Assembly (NCBI GenBank): GCA_013433145.1
Contig: CM024187.1
Coordinates: 8,397,326 to 8,461,325, forward strand
DNA from: Ascaris suum
Lineage: Eukaryota; Nematoda; Chromadorea; Rhabditida; Ascarididae
DNA length: 64,000 nt
Direction of reading: 5' to 3'
Shown: piece after piece, positions 12,907 to 24,900 of the stretch
How the letters are laid out: each line of letters starts with the position of its first letter
Position numbering within the stretch: position 1 is the first letter of the stretch
The notes under the pieces: generated by a model
Told to the model about the DNA's origin: nothing
The model's database searches: none
The model's input: only the letters and a program-made list of their open reading frames with translations
Position numbers and translations under genes: made by a program

Positions 12907-12911
12907 TCCAG
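12907..12911 (+). promoter_or_regulatory. Splice or trans-splice acceptor before the KChIP start codon
   Basis: A pyrimidine run, ttcctcttccag, ends at 12911. An ATG with a good context (ACCAATGG) follows 14 bp later. This fits a spliced-leader acceptor giving a very short 5' UTR. It could instead be a cis acceptor joining an upstream coding exon, because the frame is open through the whole 12912-12977 exon. Confidence 0.4.
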
Positions 12912-12977
12912 CTTACTTACCACCAATGGCTATACCAATCAATGAGGATCCGTACTCTTATCCACCGTCGTATTATG
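12912..12977 (+). CDS. KChIP gene, exon 1 (N-terminal tail)
   Basis: Acceptor cttccag, donor gtcagt after TATTATG. From the ATG at 12926 it encodes MAIPINEDPYSYPPSYY and leaves in phase 1. The next exon starts with AT, so the split codon GAT continues as DDPDDEPPP, keeping one proline/tyrosine/aspartate-rich tail. The donor type is the same as that of exon 2. The assignment rests on phase and composition across a 10.9-kb intron, so it is less certain than the later exons. Confidence 0.68.
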
Positions 12978-15900
12978 GTCAGTTCAAGTATTAACTGAAA
13001 TGTTTATTTAAATTGTCACTACACGTACAACTGGTTAACAACAGTAATAAAAGTTAGGTGCATATGCTAGTAAACTAGTAAACACTGATTCATGTGAGAG
13101 CGCTATATGTTTTTTGCAGTAAAAGTGAAATCATATTTCATACGACTTTCCGGCTTGTCGAAATGAAATGCTGTCTTCAGGGAATTATAACTGGCTAATT
13201 GTAATTCACCTAAGTTGAGTAACTGCTCGCTTGTTGAACTGAAACGTTATAACAATTACTTTTTTCCTGAATCGTTTCTCTTTTTCTTTTCGCTTATCCG
13301 AATCTAAAGACCTATTATAATTTATCGTCTTCAAGACTTTGCCGTCTCATATTTAAAAAGTGATTCAGTGACTCAATATTTCCTCGACTGCTAAGAGCAT
13401 TAATGACAAAATTTCCCGTGTCACTATGTTGCGCATGTGTCACATTGTTCCTAGCTCTATTCCTATGAATTCTTCTCCTTTATCTCTCAAATTTGCCTCA
13501 TTAAGCAGAAAGCCTTAATGAAATTCATACAGGCCGTAAATGTAAGTGCAATTTGGGGTGTTGGGTCTAAAGCAAAGTGTTCTGTTGTGCTTGTGCCGAT
13601 TTTCAGTTCTGCCTCGTTGCTGCTTCTTCCTGATGACAACCCTTCAGTGTGCTTCAAAGTTTGATACATTGCATGGCATGGACCTTCTCGTTTTCTCTAT
13701 TCGATGTAACTTATTCACTTCCGCTAAGTAGCGCGTAGGGCACTTGATGCCGCATGTTAAAATCCCCCCTTGGGAGTAATCAGGAGGAAGGGAGAGCTAC
13801 GTGGACGAGGAGAATGTTACAGCAATGTTGAGATTGCGTGAGTTATTTTGAAGGGGCGGTGTGAAGAAAGGAGAGGTTGCGTGATTTGGCAGCTGTTATT
13901 ATTCTGCCTTGGGGGGAGGGGGTTGATAAACAGAATGTAAAAGAATGATGTCTGAAATAAAAATGTTAGAGCAGTACCCACGACAAAGCTAAGCACTCTG
14001 TACTATAAGCGTTGTTTAGTTTTAGAGAGAGAAAGCAGCACATTTCTCACAAGCTAAGCAATTTGATGGTCATCAGATGGTGGCATGGGTGGGATTGAAG
14101 AACACAAAAAGTCGCGGGAAAAAGATCAATTCGGAATGAATCATTATTGCAGACATGGGACTGATTTAATAGATCCCTATAGCTCCTCAAGAAACAACAT
14201 TCACTGTCGTGGAACAATTTCAAAGGGAAGGAAACTTTCAATACGAGGGCCAAAATAATAAACAGACAAAGGAATTTTTGTGGTTAGGCAAACTGTTGTC
14301 TTACTAAGGATTCAATAATGTGCAAACATTTCGTTTCCCTCATCATGTGCTTCTTGGCAGTTCCTACTGGTCCTTAAGTTTCTGCCCTAAAACCTATGTC
14401 TTTACTCTAGATCTATCGCACAAATGTCGAGGATATGCTCGGTGAGTTGCAAATAACAATGAAATCTGCTAAGCAAGCTTTTTCCTTTGCTCGATCTAAC
14501 ACTGCTCTGAATGTTTTGTCCATCTAATGCCTGATGAGAGTTAAAATTAGCAAGTTGTTGTCTTATTTTTAGACGAACACGTTGACTCGCGTAAAATGAG
14601 CCTTGCTTAGGGAATGTGGTGGATCGTTTTATGAAGACAGCGAAAAAAATTTTTCGAGACATTTGTATTTGCTGCTCTCAAGCAACGAAACAACATGTCT
14701 GACAATGAGCGATGTTGAGGTAAAAACGTTGAAGAGAAGCACCTTGTAGGTGTTTTGAAATGGCCGCAAAACCTTTACATTGCTCGTGTCTTGTTGTTTA
14801 CAGTTCCGCGCAGCATTTCTCGCATCAGACTATCAGAATGTCCGGCTGATGGCTTTAATTCGCGCTGTTGCTAGATTTCAGAAAAATGACATTTTTGATG
14901 AAAAACCATTGAATTCTTACTACAACTTTTTCTCTGCCTTCTGTCAGTGGCCGTAGCAATAGATAATACGCAATTCTTATGGTAGAGTGCTGTAATAGCA
15001 TAGTAAAAGTGTTGCATAGTGGATCTGAAAGCATCAAAATAGAAGTGACTTTAATAACTTTATGGCCCTAGACGCCCTGCTGAATCAGTTCTTAAAACAT
15101 TCTACCTGTTATTTAAAGGTTTAAGAGTTTCTTCTTACTAAAAGATCCCAAAGAGCTACCTTTGCACTCAGATGCTTTCAACGTTGTCGCTGGCATGGCG
15201 GTCCTCATTTTTTGCTTTTATGGTTAAATTTTTTATTTCCAAAGTTGCTTATGACAATAACTACTATCACTTCTTACAGGCGCTTTGAAAAATTTAATTC
15301 AGTATCAGCGCTGTTGTTGTAGTGAGGTTCACAAAGTGCGTTTATGGCATTCGAATGCATTAAAAAATGCTTTTGCGCAGCATGACCTAGACCCTTGTGC
15401 GTACTCTCGCAAATGCGCTCCGAAAGCAAGTGATTACTTGAAAGCTAGCGATAAAACACTCACACAGTTTTTTGCAGCTTTGAAGGATTTTTCCGACAAT
15501 AACAACAATGCCACATTGTGAAGAATGTTTAGCATGCGACTAGCACATTTATAACATGCGAATGTATCTTAACTTTGAAATATTCATTCATATTAATGGT
15601 GTTATGATCATAGTTTCATTTATGAGCGATAACGACAATTGTTTCAATAAATGTGGTTATCGGATTCGAAATTTAAGTCGCAAAAAAACTTCGAAATTGG
15701 CATAATCCGTTATTCTAACAGTGAGTGTTTCGCCTCCTTTTTCTTCTTCCTCTTTCTCTTTCTCGCCCTCTTTCTCCCTCCCATTTCTCTAGAAAGAAGA
15801 ACAAGCATGTTATTGGCTGTTTGTCGTCTTGGAAGTCCAGAGAGCAAATGGTAAGAAAGATGATCCTGTGCTGTTAATAAAGATGATCCTGTGCTGTTAG

Positions 15901-18900
15901 TATATTAGAGTTTTTGGCCCAAATTAATTGCTCGTTGTTGCTTTTTTTTTGCTCGCTGTTCGAAAATTGATACGATAGACTCAGTAAAATATATCAAAGT
16001 ATGCAGTTAAGTTTTTCTTCGAGCTTCTTCGTTAATTCCTGTTTTTTTTTTTTGGTAATTCATAGAAGTGGTCGTTGAAAGTATCGGTGCAGTGGAAAAC
16101 ATTTCATCAACAGTGTTTTGGGCGTATCCTCAGCGTGCGGAATTGCTATTAACGATGTGGAACTTTGTGGCGCTAAGGCGGTCTTATGGCGAGCAAGATA
16201 TTGAAACTGTGGAAAAATCCATTCTCTTTGTGCAAAATAAGAAAACAATTGCAGCTGATGACTGCCTAATTATTGACTACTAAGAAATGTCTAAAGTTGC
16301 ACGCTAAGACAAGAATGAAACCAGCGGAAGTTTGTAGTGTTAGAAAGCTGTTGTAGTTTCCGATTTCTGCAAGTTTCTACTATAGGAGAACAGTCTCACA
16401 ACCACAAAGACTTTGGATGCCCAACAACTGTGAACGATTTTCGAAACAGTGGCCTATATTTCGGATAAAATTCTTCAGTCGCTGTCGTACGCTAGAACGA
16501 CCCTTTTTTGATAGCCACAACATAACACAAATTGGTTAGATCCGATTCGCGTTGCGTACGATTCGTTTAATCAGAAATGTCGGTTTAGCCGTTTAATCCA
16601 AAGTGATAGTTTCTAGGTGATTTTTTGTCCTTATTTAGAAATGCTGATTGCAACAGAACTTTGCAAATTTGGGTTTGTTTGAGTTATTTCGTCATTCGAT
16701 AAGTCACGAGCGTTTCTTCGTCGACATGACAATTTGGACTTCAAATTGTTACATTGTATTGCTTCATTTCAAGCTGTTTTTGATGCATAACCACTGTCAA
16801 ATTAACAGAAGTTATTAGAGAGATAATTGACACAAACGCTGCAGTTTATGATCTAACCGAAGATTCGATTTGAGTTCCTCTTTTCTTTTTTATTCACAAG
16901 GATCGTTCCTAACTTTGGTCGTCAATCAAAATACGATATATTTGCTATTAATGTCAGTATGAAAAGTATTCCATGGTCGATAATTTCTTCGGTTCTTTTT
17001 TATTGTGAAGTGTTGAGGAGATCCATTATCAGTTGAGTTAAATTCACTGTGGAGGATTCATATTGCAGTAAGCATAACAGGGCATATCCATCCACTTTAC
17101 GATGCCGGGTGCAAACGCCGCAAATTGCATTTCATACTGTAAGACTGCAAATTCACTGGTGCAAAACTCGATATCGAATCTATGAATGTTGAAAAGTTCC
17201 GCCAAAAGTGAAGCAATGTGGACTTGAAAGTGAAAGCTTTAATCGTTGCTTGCCAATTCGTTAAAACGCTTTCGTAGTTTCGGTTGCGGCTGAAAATACA
17301 GAACGACGAAAATTTTTGTGTGATCGTCTATCATTAATTGTAGATTTTCATTTTGGTGTTTTCCATTGCTGACTTGGACAAAGCATGTTTTGCACCTAGC
17401 AGTGATGGGAACCGATCAAAAATTCCCTTCGGTTGATAATTTATGAAAAGTGTTGGCTTGTATCGAAAATCACTTGAAACGAAATGCGTTACAAAAATTT
17501 CCGTCAGTTACTGACCGAAGATTTTTGTGAAAAGCGGAATTTCGATTTGCGAGCGGAAAAACCAATAAACAACGAAGTCGAATTTCAACCAGTAGAAGCC
17601 AACCGAAGTTTCGCTTTCCAGCCGAAGTTCTGTTGAAAGATACTTGCCACAAAGGTAGAGTAGAATCTTATTGGATCAGCAGAGCTACACTTCACATTTT
17701 ATGCAATTCTATTCTAAGAGCAACAACAGATGGCTAATCAGCTCAGTATAAGTAGAGTGGACAAAGTGAGTCCTTTAGTCAAACAGGAGATAGCGCCCAT
17801 CCCTAGAAGAGCAAATTGAAAAGGAAACCTTAGAATCAAGGTCAACAGAAGGTATCGAGTGCAAAAGCCATGGGATGTAAATTTCGGCAGTTCGCCTATG
17901 GAGGTTACAGGAATTAGTCATGGTAATGAGTCCCAATACAAGCACCGAAACAGATGGAGACGTAAGCCAAATCATACACCACCTTAAAGCGCTCAGACTG
18001 CGAGCAAATAACTCAAGAGCAATGCTAAGCAAGTATGAAACAACTGTGCAAGTGGGCATCCCGAAAGCCAATTTTGAAATGCAGTGGGGAGATATCGTAA
18101 CAACAAAATTAAGAAACACTCACTCACTAATAGGCAAACGTTTAACGTTTCTTATTCTTTCTTCGCACTCTCAAGGTGAACTTCCATCACCCTTCAGTAT
18201 ACTCTAGCAATTAGACGCCTCACCAGAAAGGGACAGCAGAAATGCTGCTTAACAGCCTCGTCATGAACACGGTAACCTTTCTTCCCAGAACAGAACCCAA
18301 AACGCCAAAGAAAAACTCTAAACACCTCTAAAGGTTTTCAATAACCATTTCGGAGTAATCAGCAACAGGTGAGCTCAATAACGACATCGCTTTAGGCGAG
18401 TACGAAGTTATGTGAATGAAGATGTAGACTCTGCTTTATCTTTCCTTCAGTGAGCAACTAGCAAACAGTGAACCGAAACAAAAATTTCCCGTGAAGTTTC
18501 ATCGGCCTTCTTGTATTGCTTCGTTCGTCGAAATTTATGCCGTCAGCGTGAGCGGTTCGAAGACAATTCATTATGCCCCTGATTGGAGCTTAGTACATAG
18601 AGACGCGTGCACCTTTAATGTCTGTTTATTTGGCAACGCACCAACTTCTTTTCCCCGTCGTTATCGGCTGAGCGTACACACATTCTAGATGCATCGAAAC
18701 AATCCCATATTTTCCTTCTCCTTTCAGCACCTATTTTAATCGTGAGAAGGTTATTCTCATCTTTTGCTTTTGCCCTTTATTCAATTTGAACGTCTGTTGT
18801 AATTCTTTGCAACCCCTGTTCTTATTGGCATTATTGAACCCATCAGTACTCCCGATAGTTATTTACCTGGTAGGCCTGTAGAATCCTCAAAATTCCGTCT

Positions 18901-21900
18901 TTTTCAATAATGATTTTATCGCGAGAGTCAGAGCTCGCTAAGAACGTTGGCGCACTCGATGCACTGTCATTAATTCAATACCGCCGTTCACGTCTTCCGC
19001 TAGAACTTTGCACGTTAGACAGTTTTGCTTACGACCTATTAGCCGTCCACTAGTCCTCTACTTCTCTGTGCATCATTCCTGCACCGTTCGAACTGCTTGT
19101 TTATCAGCTCTTTTCCATGCTCTCTTGACGTATATGTAATAAAATTTCTGACTTTTATGAAATTTTCATTCAGACCTGCGTTTTTTGCAAGAGGGAAGCG
19201 GGGTATGGGGAGGACGGGAGCTAGCAGTTAATTCTTCGCAGATGCGGTTTCTTTTTCCCACCCAATTTTTTACTTCTAAAGGGGTACATTCTGCTGTTTT
19301 TGCTTTGTGAGAGTAAGATAGACTGATGTTGAAAGCTCTTTATAACCTTTCCATAGAATATGGCATTCGATTTGTTTATACTGCTTTGCAAGACGGTGAG
19401 ATGAAATCTGTTCCATTTTATTTTATCAAGCCCAGTGGTAAACCTTTTGGAATTGAATATCCTCCGATCCTTTACTGGTCCTTTTTTATGGGAGATTTGT
19501 TTCAGTTTTACACAAACTGGAATGCTGCACATAGCTTGGCGTTGCTGTTAAATATCTCTATTTTGTCCTTAATATGCAAACATCTATTGCTCATGACAAC
19601 GCTGTTGTCATTTGTGACCTTGGCATGTTCCTGGAAAACGGATATTCTCGATGCGGCAAACTTCCAACGTCAGCGTTAATGTCGCCAATGAAAATTGATA
19701 TTTTGACGCTCGAGGATTCATTAATGAGCACGCTGCTTGTGCTGCTAATGGTGATGGTTGCTCATGCGAGGGCCAAACTGCTTCAATGAAAACCCTTCTC
19801 TGCACCTCCAGAACACACCACAATTTTCCTATTCGAAAAGGAAAAGAGAGTTATTCTTGAACAGCATTTTACATTCTCCAGAGCCTTCTAAGCTCTCTTC
19901 TATTCGAAGGCCTCTATTTGCTTTTTTTTCGCCCATTTCTTCATTTTCATAAGTTGTTCACCGATCCTGCTATTCTGATATTCATCCCATTTTGGTACTA
20001 CTCTTCTTTTTAAAAACATAACCTATTGTTTATTCTATTTTCTCCTTTCCATCTAAAAGCATTCGCTTGGAGCCGAAAACGTTTCGGAAACGTCGATTGG
20101 TTACCCATCGAAAGCATCCAGCAAAAATCCAGTTTCTGTTGCAGCCGAAAAAGCCAGAGAAGTCAAAGCTGCACTGTGGCTGGTGAAAACTGACGAAAAT
20201 TTCCGTTTGCGACCAAAATTTGGTAGTTTTTTTAAAGCATCTTTAATGCGTGCTAGCTGTACGAACTCACATTTGTTTGAAAGTTGGGCTGTTGGTGATT
20301 AAGACACTCTATTAGTGATGCATAAAATTTTTGCCTCCTAAAGTCTAACAAACGTCCGTTTGAAAACGAAAGGGTCATTATTCAGTGCGTCTTTATCGCG
20401 TAGAAAGAAAAAAGAGACGAATATTTTTTAATGGTCTTTTGCTTAAGAAAGCCGTATATCTCGGAACAACTTTTTCTTGAACACCCTTACAATCCGCGCC
20501 CCACTCCCAAAAGGCAAATAATTCGTCGGTTCCATGCGAAATTTTCACAGCGATAATTGATAAGGATATGGATAGTTTTAGTTATGCACCATCATTGCAT
20601 CTGTATGTTTTGAAGAGTATGAGAAGAATTTTATTCGCACAGGGCAAACCAAAAAAATGGCACATACAATTCAGCATGAGGAGATTAGAATGAAACAGTA
20701 CGTGTTAGCGATATAAATGAAAGCACTTTGAAACTCGGCCCACTGGACTAGACGCTATAAAGGTGGACGAAATTTGTCGGTTGATTAAGAGGGACGATTA
20801 AGTGAACTTAAAAGAAATGCTTGAAAGCTTCTATGCCTGTCTCTCTGCGAAATATCGCAAGATGAGTTATTATGTCACACAGAGCACAAACGTTCGAGTC
20901 TCAAATGAGGCTATCTGCTACAGTGTGAAACTTCGCAGCAATTTTGTAAATTTTTAGAGGATTTGTTTACAGAGATACGAAAAATACTTTTACTTTGGTG
21001 AATGTTTTTCTATTCAGCACAACTTTTCATTGTTTTCGACAATTGTCTTGTCTTCATTCATTTAACGCTACATTATGTTTCCGTTGAAAAATACGTCCTT
21101 CGAGTGAAAAAAAAAGATTTGCTTGAACGTCAGGCTGGAAAGGTTTTTCCCAGTATGACCGTAAAGTTTGAAGTGTGTTTCATTTAGAGTTGTTTCTTCA
21201 ATCGTACTTTTTTTGCACGCATTTTTATATTGCTGCTGGCATTGATGCCGTAAAACCTGTTGGAGTTGTACTTTCAAGTCCATTATTGTTGAATTTAAGA
21301 GTTTTTGAAGTCAGCTTGAGAGAGTTCATGAACAAAGGACTGAGTTATGCACTGAATAAGTGCACGAAATTTTCGGTCTACTTTTTGCATAAGAAAATAT
21401 GAAGAAGAATACTTTAATAGGTTGATGAGGTCATTTACTGTTGATATGCTGATGCTTGAAAGTTACTCTTATTGTTGGCAGAAGAAAAACCTGTCAAATA
21501 ATGGTAATGCTTATCGAAGTTTGTTATTCACAAATATAAACATTAAACGCAGCACAGCATTAAAACACATTTTGAAGAGAGTTTTATGCTTGCCACAATG
21601 TGAGAGATTGTTCGTCTGCGCCCTTATAGCACTTTAGAAATCGTGTAAGCGGATTCGTTTATCTGTTATCGCGCCTCTCATCAGAATCAATTTGTTTCGT
21701 ATAAAATCGTCTTTATATGGCGTTATTTGTTGATCAGGTGCTCGCCAGTGAATTCATCATCGAGTAAATAGTTTATGGAGCTCGAACAGCAACCGCACAG
21801 ATACTTGGTTGGGTTTGCTTGAAGAAATAGATATGAATGATGTCTTATCGGCGCTGATACGGTAAACGGCTAAGTTTATCCTCATAAATTATCGAGACGA

Positions 21901-24900
21901 TACCGATGCACTTTCAATGGTCTCTATGTGGCTAGTGCATAATTTGTGCGCTTGGCATGCCGAACGAATATGTTCTTTGGTTGTTTAAAGGTGTGACACA
22001 CCCCTCTCTGTCATAAAAAATCGGTAATGCACACCGAGCTCACTACAGCTGATCCTAGCTAAACGTTTGGCCAAATGCTGCAGCAAGTAATCGAGGTTAA
22101 TGTGGTGAGGCACTTTGACACACTGCAATGTTCTTTTGTCCCAGGCGACATCTGATCGATTTGCACTCGACGTGATGCCAAGAATAAAGCAATTAATTCG
22201 AAGCTAGTCCTTCATGTAAGATATAACTTTATTTTCGTTGCATGATTCCTTCTGTGAGCAGATGTTTTGGGTTTCTTATTGTGAAATAGGGTTGAACAAG
22301 CGTATGTTGAAATGCGTTACGCAATCTCCCAATGACCAACCACCTTGATGTCACTAACACGAGGCTGCTGTCCCCTCTGGGCATTCCTAGTCGCAATAGC
22401 GTGTCGTCTTATTGATGTCTATCGTTTTGCAAGCGCGAATGCTGCACTGTATGTCGAACAGTTTGGAAAGATCCTTCTTCGTCCTTATTCCGCGCACGGT
22501 GCCAGTCGCAATCTGCAGCCGTACTAAACGTAACTTCCTTATTATTGAGTTTATATGTATTTGGTATTAGGGAAGTAGCGAACAGAACACAGTGCAGCCA
22601 GTATAAGATGGAGGCGGTGATCTCTGTAGACATTTTATTTACAAATAACGAGGCGGCTGTGTTTTCATCAGAATTAATTGGTAATGAATTTATCAGAAGT
22701 TTTCGTGTTTTCATCCCTAAGCACTTTATTCAGTGGAAATCATTCACGTAAGCGCACGCACGAATTAATTAGCAAATCATTTGCTGCTAGACTATTTCCG
22801 TTTAAGCTGCCCTGTTTTGGTCATTTCAATATAATATTCGAGGAAGCTTCTAGATGCTTGGTTTCTTGAAAATATTATTGGATTGGTTGTTATCCTAAGC
22901 TAAAAGGACGTGCCACTGTTAAAGTAGAACTTAAGCCTGATGGTGAGGCGTAGAGTTGTAAGAGGATGTATCACTCGCAATCTAGACTGAACGCAAGCAA
23001 TCCTGCACATTACTTTGAAAAAAACTCGTACTCCGCATTATCATATTCCATCTTACGAAAACATATATATGCCTCATCAAAGTATGCTTAACACTTTCAT
23101 GTTGATGGAACTGTACAGCTTGTTTTTCGGATGCTTACATCCGCGCGATTACTGATTTGTTTCGCTTGCAGTATGGGGGAGGGGGGGGGGATGTGACGAT
23201 TTATGAAGAGTAAGAAAGGATAGTGCTGTAAAGTTATGTGACGCAATATGCAATAAAGGATAATTTTATGAAGCTCTGTGACAATTGTTGTGTACAATAC
23301 GACGATGTGAGTGGGAGACGCAGTTTCATTTGCTATTATTTTTGCTAGAAGAGGGGACAGGAGTGACCACTTCATTCGACAGTGAAATAATAGTCACCTA
23401 AATAGCCATACAGAACTGTTTAATGGTTTCGATTTAGAGGCGTCATTCTGATGAAAACACCCCACTTTTAATCCTATAAAAGAATTTGTAATAACGTGAC
23501 CGGAGTACGTGCCAAATGCGACTCCAATTGAGCAAATTTTAACGTGGACTTTTCAGATGATGACGATTTCACCAACGTTTATCTGTAATGGAATATGAGT
23601 CGAAATAATCGCCCACAGCTAACTGCGATGCTCTAATTAAATTAAAGTGGTCACCACATTTTTTTTCGTGGCAAAAATGCGCAATTTGTCGTCGTCCAGT
23701 CTGACGATCAGTTAGCGGAACTTATTAGCTGTCCCAAACGCCTGAATTGTTATTTATCCTCCGGCATCCACTTCCTATTGCAGAGAATGGTAGTTGTTTG
23801 TCAGCACACGTGAAAATTATTGGCCGTTGAGTATTGTTTTTTAAGATGATCCAGACGACGAGCCACCGCCAGCTCCTCGTTATCGTCCACAAAGCATTGC
23901 AAACATATGCGCGATCACCAAATTTACGAAACGAGAGATTCAGATCATGTACAGGGCTTTCAAGCAGGTCAGTATCGCTTCATTATGCACATCTGCCAAA
24001 TCATTCAAAATACCAACATTTGCAGTTGCTTTTACATGCAGCAAACCTAGGGCTAATATATTATTTCTTTGCTAGATTCATGCATATTAACGAATGAGAC
24101 CAGAGCCGTGGGATCTTGCAGTGCAAAATTTGACGCTTTGACGCCCTTGAGGGCTTTAAGTTGTTTTTTTTCCTCTTTCAAAATTATTACCCTCGCATTT
24201 CTGAAGTTAATATTGCTGTGTTTTCCATATTTTCACTTCTAAGCATAGAATAGATTGCTATCTTCTATTTGTTTTAATATTATCTCTGAATAAAAGTGGG
24301 AACAGATAATAAAACTATTAGCACCGGCTTGTTTAATAGCTGCGTTATAAGACGTCTGAAATGGTATAATGCACAACACAATTGAAATTCAACGTAACAT
24401 TTTTGTTCCGTTTTGGGCGTTCTTCTCACTTAGTAAAAAGTACTGCAAAATGAATAGTTTCAGGGTTGTCCTTGTGGGACAATTATGTTGCAACAGTTTC
24501 AAGAGATTTACGCACAATTCTTTCCGCAAGGGAACGCAAATAAATATGCTGAATACGTGTTCAGGACATTCGATCGAGATGAGGATGGTATGATAAGTTT
24601 TGAGGTGAGTCACAATATTGCGAATTTGGCGCACAAGTGAAACACTTTCATTTCTCCTCATTGCTGAGAATTTTTTTCTCAGCTTAGCGGTTGAGGAAAT
24701 GAAATTTTATGTGTATACTGAATATTTTCGGCACCGTTGTCTTCACGAGGTCACTGTTTTTTTGGAATTTTCTTCATGTAGAAAAAAGCCATCTGTCAAG
24801 TTCCATTAAAAACGATACCTCCATCTTCAGCTTCTTTTTTTTGGAAGATGGTGGTAAAAGAACTGAACAGTACATTTCCATATCTTCATTCCCTTCTCAT

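Larger units (their letters stand above)
12978..23845 (+). other. 10.9-kb first intron of the KChIP gene
   Basis: Begins gtcagt and ends gttttttaag. It contains a same-strand cluster of exon-like blocks (14411-16283), a 23-bp tandem duplication, a purine-rich decayed element, two ACCGAA-rich repeats, and scattered frames that I treat as chance. Either an independent gene is nested here, or exon 1 belongs to that gene and the true KChIP 5' exon lies elsewhere. Confidence 0.55.
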
